Part shown: one piece after another, positions 54,427-62,085 of the stretch
Numbering within the stretch: position 1 is the stretch's first letter
Layout of the letters: every line of letters begins with the position of its first letter
Assembly (NCBI GenBank): GCA_036010905.1
Contig: DASCMH010000007.1
Coordinates: forward strand, 46,212 to 110,211
Reading direction: 5' to 3'
Source: SMWD01 sp002729875
GTDB lineage: Bacteria > Pseudomonadota > Gammaproteobacteria > Steroidobacterales > GCA-2729495
DNA: 64,000 nt
Program-made: the position numbers and the translations under genes
The notes under the pieces: model-generated
Told to the model about the DNA's origin: nothing
The model's database searches: none
Seen by the model: only the letters and a program-made list of their open reading frames with translations

Positions 54427-55194
54427 ATGTTGAGCGCCACTCCATCCAACTTACGCCTGCTGCACATCACTGACCCGCATCTGCATAGTGATGCGGAAAG
54501 CCGGATGCACGGCGTTGTAACCTTCGATACATTTCGCGCTGTTATCCAACAGGCTATGCTGAATACACAACCTCCTGATGCCATCATCGCCACCGGCGAT
54601 CTCACCCATGATGGAACCGTTGCCGGATACCGGCTTTTTCAAAGCGTGCTTGCCCCGCTGAATACGCCCGTACTGTGCATACCGGGCAACCACGACGCAC
54701 CGAATATCATGACCAGCGTATTGAATGATGCGCCGTTTCAGGTCAACGGTTTATACCGGGCACACGGCTGGTTGCTGATCATGCTGAACAGCTTTAGCGA
54801 CGGCATCGTTGCGGGCCACCTGGGCCCGGCGGAACTGGAGCGTCTGCACAACACCCTGCACGGGAACCCCTCAACGCCTGCACTGATCTGCCTTCATCAC
54901 CATCCGTTACCGATAGGCAGTCGCTGGCTGGACGACATTGCGTTGCAAAACCCCGATGAACTGTTTGCGATCATCGATGCCGCTCCGCAGGTTTGCGGTG
55001 TCTTGTGGGGTCATGTGCATCAGGCTTCAGATCGACAACGTAATGACATCCGGTTAATCAGCAGCCCGTCAACCTGTTCACAATTTCGCCCGAACAGTGA
55101 CAACTTCGCAATTGACACCCGCCCACCCGGGTTTCGCTGGCTTGATTTGCTGGCGGACGGTACGATCGAAACTGAAGCCATATGGCTCGATTAA
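54427..55194 (+). CDS. cpdA: 3',5'-cyclic-AMP phosphodiesterase CpdA
   Basis: 255 aa class III cyclic nucleotide phosphodiesterase of the calcineurin-like metallophosphoesterase superfamily. The metal-binding blocks ITDPHLH, ATGDLTHDG, PGNHDAP, LHHHPLPIG and WGHVHQ are all present, and the C-terminal SSPSTCSQFRPNSDNFAID closely follows E. coli CpdA. The start is placed at the ATG at 54427; a TTG nine codons earlier is possible. A TATAGT at 54389-54394 could be its -10. It overlaps the next gene by 13 bp. Confidence 0.92.
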   Translation: MLSATPSNLRLLHITDPHLHSDAESRMHGVVTFDTFRAVIQQAMLNTQPPDAIIATGDLTHDGTVAGYRLFQSVLAPLNTPVLCIPGNHDAPNIMTSVLNDAPFQVNGLYRAHGWLLIMLNSFSDGIVAGHLGPAELERLHNTLHGNPSTPALICLHHHPLPIGSRWLDDIALQNPDELFAIIDAAPQVCGVLWGHVHQASDRQRNDIRLISSPSTCSQFRPNSDNFAIDTRPPGFRWLDLLADGTIETEAIWLD

Positions 55195-56057
55195 GTACTC
55201 TGCTCAGAACCGCCTGCCTGTGTACCGCAGTAATCGCTTGCAATGTAGCGAGCGCGGTGCCGCTGTGGGAAATCGAGGGCACCAGCAACCGCATCCGCTT
55301 GCTCGGCTCGGTACACTTCCTGCGCGCCGAAGACTACCCGCTGCCGCCGGCAATCTACGATGCCTACCGGGAGGCCGACATCATCGTCATGGAACTGGCC
55401 CTGGATAAGATCCTGCCAACCGACGTGCTGCGCGTGCAGCAACAATTAGCCGTCGATCCGGATGGGCGTGGCCTTAGCGAACTGGTCAACGCCGGCACTT
55501 TTCGCAAGGTAAGGTCACTGGCAGCCGCTATCGACATTGACCTCAACCCGCTGCAACCATTCGAACCATGGTTTGCAGCGCTGCAGATTACCCAGCTACG
55601 GTTGCAACAACTGGGCTTCAACGGCAGTTATGGCATAGATGCCATGCTAACCCGCAAAGCCGGCACGGACGGCAAACCACTGCTCGGCCTGGAAACACTT
55701 GGCGAACAATTTCTCGCGCTCGATACACTGTCCGCAGCGGCGCAACAACAATTTCTGCTACAAACCCTCGAAGATGCAAGCTCGATCAGCAACGATCTTG
55801 AGAACATTGTGCAAGCCTGGAGGCAGGGTGATATTGCAATCCTCAACAACCTGCTGCTTAAAGGACTTGATGAGCAAGCGGAAGTTTATGAACAAATCCT
55901 GATCCAGCGTAACCGCCGCTGGGTACAGACAATTATTGATTTTACGAATAATTCGCAGGACTACCTGATCATCGTTGGCGCGCTACACCTTATCGGTGAA
56001 GACAGCGTACCTAATATGCTTGACGATGCCGGCATCCGGACCCGGCGGATTAATTAG
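55182..56057 (+). CDS. TraB/GumN family protein, exported
   Basis: 291 aa. The N-terminus is a signal sequence that could be cleaved by signal peptidase I after ASA, or by the lipoprotein peptidase at VIAC (C20); both readings are possible. The domain begins with NRIRLLGSVHFLRAEDYPLP and ends with IIVGALHLIGEDSVPNML, the GSVH and GALH motifs of the TraB/GumN fold, which is suspected to be a metalloprotease-like fold. The role in bacteria is unknown. It overlaps cpdA by 13 bp and is probably cotranscribed. Confidence 0.85.
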   Translation: MARLSTLLRTACLCTAVIACNVASAVPLWEIEGTSNRIRLLGSVHFLRAEDYPLPPAIYDAYREADIIVMELALDKILPTDVLRVQQQLAVDPDGRGLSELVNAGTFRKVRSLAAAIDIDLNPLQPFEPWFAALQITQLRLQQLGFNGSYGIDAMLTRKAGTDGKPLLGLETLGEQFLALDTLSAAAQQQFLLQTLEDASSISNDLENIVQAWRQGDIAILNNLLLKGLDEQAEVYEQILIQRNRRWVQTIIDFTNNSQDYLIIVGALHLIGEDSVPNMLDDAGIRTRRIN

Positions 56058-56093
56058 CGAACCCGCATCCTGCACTTGAATTCATCGTGATGC

Positions 56094-56696
56094 CTACTGC
56101 GGCATTTCCTGGCGAATGGATCGCAGTAACGGTTGTAATAATTTCAGTCTCCCCAACGCATCATCAATTTCCAAACAGTGCTGCTTTTGTTCCAGCGATA
56201 TCGGCAGAATCTCGGCAAACCGCCAACCTACCCAGGTTGCATCATCGTAGTGCATCTCTATATTGTCATAAAGCCTGCCAAGATCATTGATGATGACTTC
56301 GATTAACTTACTCATCGAAAGATACTCGTCCGGTATATGTTGGCTTGTTTCAACCTCCAGCAATTCGACCCTGCCAATAAAAAGACCATTGTCCTGGCGA
56401 GTACACGAACACACCTGAAAGCGATCGATTCCGAGCGCAGTTATACCGAGAATTCCATCACTGCCCTGGTACCAGTCAACAATCTGTGCTGTCGTACCAA
56501 TCAACCCAATCGGTACATCAACGATTTCTGAATCCGATTGCAGCAACAAAATACCGAAGGGGCGGTCTTCTCTCATACAGTGACTGACCATATCAAGGTA
56601 GCGTGGTTCAAAAATGCGCAATGGCAGCGGCCCGCCCGGAAATAAAACGGTATTCAAAGGAAACAGAGAAATAGTTTCAATCGTCAATGTCGGCAC
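56094..56696 (-). CDS. LON substrate-binding-domain protein
   Basis: 200 aa consisting of a stand-alone Lon N-terminal (ASCH/PUA-like) domain: ISLFPLNTVLFPGGPLPLRIFEPRYLDMV and later GILGITALGIDRFQV. There is no ATPase or protease part. Such proteins are common in proteobacteria but their function is not known. It follows mpl on the same strand after 45 bp. Confidence 0.88.
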   Translation of the reverse strand: MPTLTIETISLFPLNTVLFPGGPLPLRIFEPRYLDMVSHCMREDRPFGILLLQSDSEIVDVPIGLIGTTAQIVDWYQGSDGILGITALGIDRFQVCSCTRQDNGLFIGRVELLEVETSQHIPDEYLSMSKLIEVIINDLGRLYDNIEMHYDDATWVGWRFAEILPISLEQKQHCLEIDDALGRLKLLQPLLRSIRQEMPQ

Positions 56697-56741
56697 CCCA
56701 GAGCATCGATACCAGGATAATTGGCATTAGATACCAATACA

Positions 56742-58106
56742 TCAAGGAAATCGGGCGCCAAGCTCCGCCTCCAGCAAGCTGTGAATCCCGCCAAATCCGC
56801 CATTACTCATGACAACCAGCTTATCTCCCGGCATGGCCTGTGCAACGGCCCCGGCAGCGATTGAGCCGATATCATCACTGATCTGTACCCGGTTCAATGT
56901 CCGTAAGGCTTTGCCCAGATCCCAACCTAACCCGGCAGGCCGGTAAACCCAGACCTCATCAGCGGCATCAAGCGCTGCAGCAAGCTGATTTGCATGGACT
57001 CCAAGCTTCATCGTATTGGAGCGTGGCTCGAGAATTACCAGCAGACGCCCGTCCGGCATATCACGGCGGAGTGCATCGATGGTTCGCTTGATCGCAGTAG
57101 GGTGATGGGCAAATTCATCGTAGAAACTCACCCCGCCCCAGGTACCACGTAACTCCAATCGCCGCCGAACACCTCCAAACCGGCCAATGGCCGTAATCGC
57201 CTGATCGACCGATACGCCAAGCGCCTGCGCGGCGATCAATGCCGCGACGGCATTCTCCGCATTGTGCGCACCAATCATGTTCCATGCGGTTGTGCCCCGG
57301 ACATGTACGTCACTCATCAGGCTAAATTGACCGGGATGATCCGCCAAGCCCTTCCAATCAGCTAACGAGTCCGGGTCACTCGAGAATGTTTCGATTGGGG
57401 TCCAGCAACCACGTTCAACGACCGCACGAACGTTGTCATCATCAGCGGGAATAATCAGCCGACCGTTACCGGGCAACATTCGTAATAGCTGGTGAAACTG
57501 CCACTGTATGGCTTCAAGATCCGCATATATGTCTGCGTGATCGAATTCAAGATTGCTAATGATCTGGATGTCGGGGTGGTAATGAAGGAATTTCGCACGC
57601 TTATCAAAAAATGCCGTATCGTACTCATCGGCCTCGAGAACGAAGATGGATCCCGCGCCCAAACGCGCAGAGACATCGAAATCAACGGCCCGACCACCAA
57701 TCAGAAAACCCGGTTTCAGCCCGGCCTGCTCAAGGATAAAAGCAAGCAGGCTGGTTGTCGTCGTCTTGCCGTGCGTACCGGCAACCGCCACGACCTGCTG
57801 ATCGGCCAATACTTCTGAAACCAGCCATTGCGGACCGGACATGTAAGCCATGCGGCGATTCAGTATTGCCTCAATGATTGGCATGCCCCGCGACATGACA
57901 TTGCCGATGATGATGACATCAGGTTGCAACTCAAGTTGGTCAGGTTGGTACCCATCGATAATATCGATACCGAGGTCAGCCAGTTGCTCACTCATTGGCG
58001 GGTACACACCCAGATCTGCACCGGTAACACGATGACCTGCCGCCCGTGCAATAGCGGCAATCCCCGCCATGAACGTTCCACAAATACCAAGAATATGCAG
58101 ATGCAT
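56742..58106 (-). CDS. mpl: UDP-MurNAc:tripeptide ligase Mpl
   Basis: 454 aa Mur-ligase relative that reattaches recycled L-Ala-D-Glu-mesoDAP to UDP-MurNAc. The N-terminus HLHILGICGTFMAGIAA, the P-loop VAVAGTHGKTTTTSLLA and YDEFAHHPTAIKRTIDALR are diagnostic and match E. coli Mpl closely. The frame opens ten codons earlier but the ATG at 58106 matches the family start. Together with dcw genes it implies murein peptide recycling. It starts 13 bp after the membrane protein gene that precedes it. Confidence 0.95.
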   Translation of the reverse strand: MHLHILGICGTFMAGIAAIARAAGHRVTGADLGVYPPMSEQLADLGIDIIDGYQPDQLELQPDVIIIGNVMSRGMPIIEAILNRRMAYMSGPQWLVSEVLADQQVVAVAGTHGKTTTTSLLAFILEQAGLKPGFLIGGRAVDFDVSARLGAGSIFVLEADEYDTAFFDKRAKFLHYHPDIQIISNLEFDHADIYADLEAIQWQFHQLLRMLPGNGRLIIPADDDNVRAVVERGCWTPIETFSSDPDSLADWKGLADHPGQFSLMSDVHVRGTTAWNMIGAHNAENAVAALIAAQALGVSVDQAITAIGRFGGVRRRLELRGTWGGVSFYDEFAHHPTAIKRTIDALRRDMPDGRLLVILEPRSNTMKLGVHANQLAAALDAADEVWVYRPAGLGWDLGKALRTLNRVQISDDIGSIAAGAVAQAMPGDKLVVMSNGGFGGIHSLLEAELGARFP

Positions 58107-58119
58107 CGGTCTACCCGGG

Positions 58120-58644
58120 CTAGTTACCGATCCCATCCGGCATCAGCGCAAACAGGATTCTTGTATGCAGGAAAAAATACCCGATAGCTATCAGCAAACC
58201 AACAGCGTACGGTCGCGATAATGCACGTGACAGGATATGCCCATCGATTGTGACCGACCAGATCATGATCAGAAAAATAATGATAGTCGGCATTGCCGGC
58301 ATCGATCCGGCCTCCAGTGTGACCTGTTGCCAGAGACTGAACGGGATGGATAATGCGCTGAGTAAAGCGCTGGTACCAAGCATCGCAGTTACGGTACGTT
58401 TATAACGCGCACGATAGCCGGCCACATTTAACAATAGCCACAATAAGCCAAATAACAATGCCAGGCTGACGAGCACCGTACGTGCCAGCACGTCATTCAG
58501 ACCATGCGTGATAAGCGCGATTGGCACCTGGGTAGCAATATAGACCACCAGGGTAAACCAGAGCATAAACGACGAATCAGGCAGGTCTTCCGGCCCGGAT
58601 CTGCGTAAAGCAATATTGATAAATGCCTGAACGTAAGCAAGCAT
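58120..58644 (-). CDS. Unrecognised five-helix membrane protein
   Basis: 174 aa if the ATG at 58644 is used; the frame is open to a GTG at 58692. I do not recognise a family. About five hydrophobic segments can be seen (near 28-46, 53-75, 85-105, 115-135 and 143-170), so it is an inner-membrane protein, perhaps Yip1-like. A TATATT six bases before the ATG and no Shine-Dalgarno suggest a leaderless start. It precedes mpl by 13 bp and is divergent from rnd. Confidence 0.7.
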   Translation of the reverse strand: MLAYVQAFINIALRRSGPEDLPDSSFMLWFTLVVYIATQVPIALITHGLNDVLARTVLVSLALLFGLLWLLLNVAGYRARYKRTVTAMLGTSALLSALSIPFSLWQQVTLEAGSMPAMPTIIIFLIMIWSVTIDGHILSRALSRPYAVGLLIAIGYFFLHTRILFALMPDGIGN

Positions 58645-58709
58645 TAGACTAATATATCGTACATAGACGCTACCCGCGCTTCCAAAAACCACAGTGTAAG
58701 GTCAATAGT

Positions 58710-59819
58710 ATGCCAGTTAATAATGATCAGCTATGGTTGATCGACACTCAGGATGACCTGGATGCCTTGTGTCCTGCTCTCGCCGCCGCCGACCATATTG
58801 GCTGTGACACAGAATTTATGCGCACCCGAACCTACTCACCAAAACTGAGCCTTGTCCAGGTCGCAACTGTAACAAAAACGGCCTGTATCGATGCGCTGGC
58901 GGAAATCGATACTACAGAGTTCAGACAGATTATTCGCGAGCACGCAGGACCACTCATTTTCCATGCCATCAAACAGGATCTGGAGGTTTGGTATACTACT
59001 TGGCAGGAACTGCCGACGGCTATTTTCGATATTCAGATCGCGGCCGGATTCCTGGGTTTCCAGCCGCAGATCGGTTACGGCAACCTCGTCAAGGAATTAC
59101 TCAACGTCTCACTTAAGAAAGACCAGACCCAAACCGACTGGTTGCAACGACCACTGACCAAAGCCCAGATCCACTATGCAACCGATGATGTGGCATACCT
59201 GCATAAGGTTTACGATATCGTGCGTAGACGACTTGAAGACTGCGGCCGTTATGAATGGGTGCTGGCCGATTGTATGGCACTCATCAGCCCAGAACTTTAC
59301 GACATCGCGCCGGAAGATGCCTGGCAACGCCTATCCAGCGTAACGTACCTGCCGATCGAGGTACAGGCACGTGCACGCGCACTCGCCAGCTGGCGCGAAA
59401 TGCGCGCCAAACAGGCCAATCGGCCACGTCAATGGATACTTGCCGATAAAGCATTAATCCAGATCGCCCATACCAACCCGGCCAAGACCAGCGATCTGAA
59501 CGGCATCGCGAAGTTGCCAACGAATGTGGTGAAAAATCAGGGCAAGCAGATTTTAAACGCCTTGCAATGCGCCAATGACGAACTGGCCAACGGTCAACTC
59601 GATCTGGCTCAGAAACCCACGCCACTACCGCCTGAAAAAAAGCAGCTACAGCGATTGGCGGAGATCGTCCGCAAAACAGCCCGTGAACTGGACATCGCAC
59701 CGGAGATACTGGCAACCCGGCGGGATCTCATTGGCATCCTGAACGGCAAAATCGACAACCGTCCGCTTGTGGGCTGGCGCCGCGCAATCATCGGCGACAA
59801 ACTGCTGGACAGCTGTTGA
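58710..59819 (+). CDS. rnd: Ribonuclease D
   Basis: 369 aa 3'-5' exoribonuclease for tRNA and small RNA 3' trimming. The DEDDy residues are present: D33 and E35 in CDTEF, D90 in KQDLEVW, and Y156 with D160 in YATDD. An HRDC domain follows (RARALASWREMRAKQANRPR, about 220-300). AAGG lies eight bases before the ATG. It is convergent with adk, 7 bp apart. Confidence 0.96.
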   Translation: MPVNNDQLWLIDTQDDLDALCPALAAADHIGCDTEFMRTRTYSPKLSLVQVATVTKTACIDALAEIDTTEFRQIIREHAGPLIFHAIKQDLEVWYTTWQELPTAIFDIQIAAGFLGFQPQIGYGNLVKELLNVSLKKDQTQTDWLQRPLTKAQIHYATDDVAYLHKVYDIVRRRLEDCGRYEWVLADCMALISPELYDIAPEDAWQRLSSVTYLPIEVQARARALASWREMRAKQANRPRQWILADKALIQIAHTNPAKTSDLNGIAKLPTNVVKNQGKQILNALQCANDELANGQLDLAQKPTPLPPEKKQLQRLAEIVRKTARELDIAPEILATRRDLIGILNGKIDNRPLVGWRRAIIGDKLLDSC

Positions 59820-59826
59820 AACAAAA

Positions 59827-60486
59827 TCAGTCGGACAGCCCCTGCAACCCCAACGCCGCTTTAAGCCTCCCATAAACAGCGTCCATATCACCCTGACCAT
59901 CCACCTTACGCAACAAGCCCGCAGATTGGTAATACTCGATCAACGGTTCGGTTTGCTGACGATAGACATCAAGGCGATTGCCGATCGTTTCTTCATTATC
60001 ATCAGCCCGCTGAATCAACTCCCCGCCGGCTTCGGTACAGGCATCAAGCTCGCTCTCTGGTGAGAAATAAATATTCAGCAATTTACCGGTTAGCGAACAG
60101 GTACGTCTTCCGGTTAGCCGCTTTAGCAAAATATCCAGGTCAACATCGAGCAAAACCACTGCATCCAGCTTCTTGCCCAATTCTACCAACACCCCGCCGA
60201 GCAATTTGGCCTGCGCAAGGTTGCGCGGAAATCCATCAAGGATAAAACCAGCCTCGATATCCGGCCGCTGCAACCGCTCCTGAAGCATACCCAACACAAT
60301 CTCATCAGAAACCAGTTCGCCGGCATCCATCGCCTGCCGGGCTAGCTGGCCCAACTCGGTACCGGCTGTTACCGCCTCGCGCAACAGGTCGCCGGTTGAG
60401 ACCTGGATCATCGAATGCTCTGCCATCAGGCGTTGTGCCTGAGTACCCTTGCCGGAACCCGGCGCACCTAAAAATACGATTTTCAT
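59827..60486 (-). CDS. adk: Adenylate kinase (long form, atypical lid)
   Basis: 219 aa. The P-loop GAPGSGKGT (7-15) and FPRNLAQA, DVDLDIL regions mark adenylate kinase, which balances AMP, ADP and ATP. The long-form lid (about 126-165) normally holds either four zinc-binding Cys-type ligands or a polar network. Here C130 and C150 are present but the partner positions are T133 and A153, so the zinc site looks half lost. It is divergent from pfp with 122 bp between start codons. Confidence 0.95.
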   Translation of the reverse strand: MKIVFLGAPGSGKGTQAQRLMAEHSMIQVSTGDLLREAVTAGTELGQLARQAMDAGELVSDEIVLGMLQERLQRPDIEAGFILDGFPRNLAQAKLLGGVLVELGKKLDAVVLLDVDLDILLKRLTGRRTCSLTGKLLNIYFSPESELDACTEAGGELIQRADDNEETIGNRLDVYRQQTEPLIEYYQSAGLLRKVDGQGDMDAVYGRLKAALGLQGLSD

Positions 60487-60608
60487 GGTCGCGGTAAACT
60501 ACGCGCTCGACCGTAGCACGTCAATCGTTGAAACCCACGGGTTACTCGCAGGATTCGTGTTATGTTTCGAGTCCGCAAATCAACCCGCACAACCAACAGG
60601 AACAACCA

Positions 60609-61886
60609 ATGCCAAAACAGGCCGCAGCAAAAAAAAATGCTTTTTACGCACAATCCGGAGGTGTGACTGCGGTCATTAATGCAAGTGCCTGCGGTGTTAT
60701 AGAAACTGCCCGTAAACACCGAAACAAGATCGGCAAGGTCTATGCGGGGCGCAACGGAATCATCGGCGCGCTAACCGAAGACATGATCGATACCAGCAAG
60801 GAAACCGCGGCAACCATTGCAGGCCTGCGCCATACGCCCGGTGGTGCCTTTGGCTCCGCACGCTACAAGCTCAAGGGTCTGGACGTAAACCGAGCCGAAT
60901 ACGAGCGACTGATCGAGGTGTTCCGGGCGCATAACATCGGCTATTTTTTCTATAACGGCGGTGGTGATTCGGCCGATACGTGCTTTAAAGTGTCGCAGCT
61001 GTCAAAAAAACTGAAATTCCCGGTGCAGGCTATTCATGTGCCCAAAACGGTCGACAATGATCTGCCGATAACCGATACCTGCCCGGGATTCGGCTCGGTG
61101 GCCAAATATGTTGCCATCTCGACGCGCGAAGCCGCGCTTGATGTCGAATCGATGGCCAGGACCTCCACGAAGGTCTTCGTGCTGGAGGTTATGGGCCGGC
61201 ATGCCGGCTGGATAGCAGCTGCCGGGGGGCTGGCCGGTAACGGTCGCGGTGAAGCACCACATATCATCCTGTTTCCCGAGATCCCGTTTGATAAAACTGC
61301 ATTCCTGAAACGAGTCGCCGCAACTGTCCGTGACCATGAGTATTGCGTCATTGTCGTCAGCGAAGGCGCCGCCTGGCCGGATGGCCGCTTTCTGGCCGAT
61401 GCCGGCAGGACCGATGCATTTGGCCACAAGCAGCTCGGCGGGGTCGCGCAGGTGGTCGCCCAGCTGATCAGCGATGAGCTGGGGCTCAAATACCACTATG
61501 CCATCGCCGATTACCTGCAGCGCTCGGCTCGTCACATCGCGTCGGCTACCGACGTCAAACAGGCCTATGCAGTCGGCAAGGCCGCTGTCGAACTGGCATT
61601 GGCAGGAGCAAACTCGGTGATGCCGGCGATTATCCGCCGATCGGACCGCCCCTACCGCTGGAAGATCGATACCGCACCGCTGAGCCGGGTTGCCAACCGG
61701 GAAAAAAAGATGCCCAGACGTTTCATCACCCCGGATGGCTATGGGATTACGGCGGCCTGCCGCCGCTACCTGGAACCGCTGATTGCCGGTGAGGACTACC
61801 CTCCATACGCCGGTGGCCTGCCTAAATACGTCCGGTTAAAAAATATTCCGGTCAGCCAAAAGCTGAAAACCAAATTTATGTTATGA
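60609..61886 (+). CDS. pfp: Pyrophosphate-dependent 6-phosphofructokinase
   Basis: 425 aa. The phosphoryl donor is predicted to be PPi rather than ATP: the loop NGGGDSADT has Asp (D120) where ATP enzymes have Gly, and PKTVDND has Lys (K146) in place of the ATP-type Gly. The reaction is reversible, so the enzyme serves glycolysis and gluconeogenesis. The open frame extends 27 codons upstream but AGGA lies before the ATG at 60609. It is followed by a membrane pyrophosphatase gene. Confidence 0.92.
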   Translation: MPKQAAAKKNAFYAQSGGVTAVINASACGVIETARKHRNKIGKVYAGRNGIIGALTEDMIDTSKETAATIAGLRHTPGGAFGSARYKLKGLDVNRAEYERLIEVFRAHNIGYFFYNGGGDSADTCFKVSQLSKKLKFPVQAIHVPKTVDNDLPITDTCPGFGSVAKYVAISTREAALDVESMARTSTKVFVLEVMGRHAGWIAAAGGLAGNGRGEAPHIILFPEIPFDKTAFLKRVAATVRDHEYCVIVVSEGAAWPDGRFLADAGRTDAFGHKQLGGVAQVVAQLISDELGLKYHYAIADYLQRSARHIASATDVKQAYAVGKAAVELALAGANSVMPAIIRRSDRPYRWKIDTAPLSRVANREKKMPRRFITPDGYGITAACRRYLEPLIAGEDYPPYAGGLPKYVRLKNIPVSQKLKTKFML

Positions 61887-61973
61887 TCGCGCGCTGATTT
61901 GGGGGCCGGCCTGCGGACGAAAAGTCTTTATAACCGTGCGGTCGGCAAGCATCAAAAAGACAAATTTCATTCG

Positions 61974-62039
61974 GTGGGAGGATCCCAAATGCGTTCTACA
62001 CAGCTAAGGTGCAGCCCATCGCACCTTGCAGACCTGTGT
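61974..62039 (+). promoter_or_regulatory. Structured leader upstream of hppA
   Basis: Two hairpins can be drawn. TGGGA/TCCCA with a three-base loop lies at about 61975-61987 and contains the ribosome site of a short ORF. A second stem pairs ACACAG (61998-62003) with CTGTGT (62034-62039), and inside it AAGGTGC (62006-62012) pairs with GCACCTT (62021-62027) around an eight-base loop. It lies within the 199 bp between pfp and hppA and could control hppA translation; it matches no riboswitch I know. Confidence 0.5.
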
Positions 62040-62069
62040 GCCGCGCCCTCTCCCGCCGGACGACAATGA
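61989..62069 (+). CDS. Candidate 26-codon leader ORF before hppA
   Basis: ATG at 61989 follows GGGAGG by seven bases and reads 26 codons to TGA at 62067-62069, beginning MRSTQLRCSPSH. Its stop lies 16 bp before the hppA ATG, so it could couple to hppA. The hairpins of the leader overlap it. No biased codon run indicates an attenuation signal. It may be a chance frame; the case rests only on the strong ribosome site and the placement. Confidence 0.35.
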   Translation: MRSTQLRCSPSHLADLCAAPSPAGRQ

Positions 62070-62085
62070 CGGAGTAACCCTTAGT

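Noticed and set aside
61887..62085. Possible fluoride riboswitch before hppA
   Set aside because: The conserved fluoride aptamer core is not present; only unrelated hairpins are seen.
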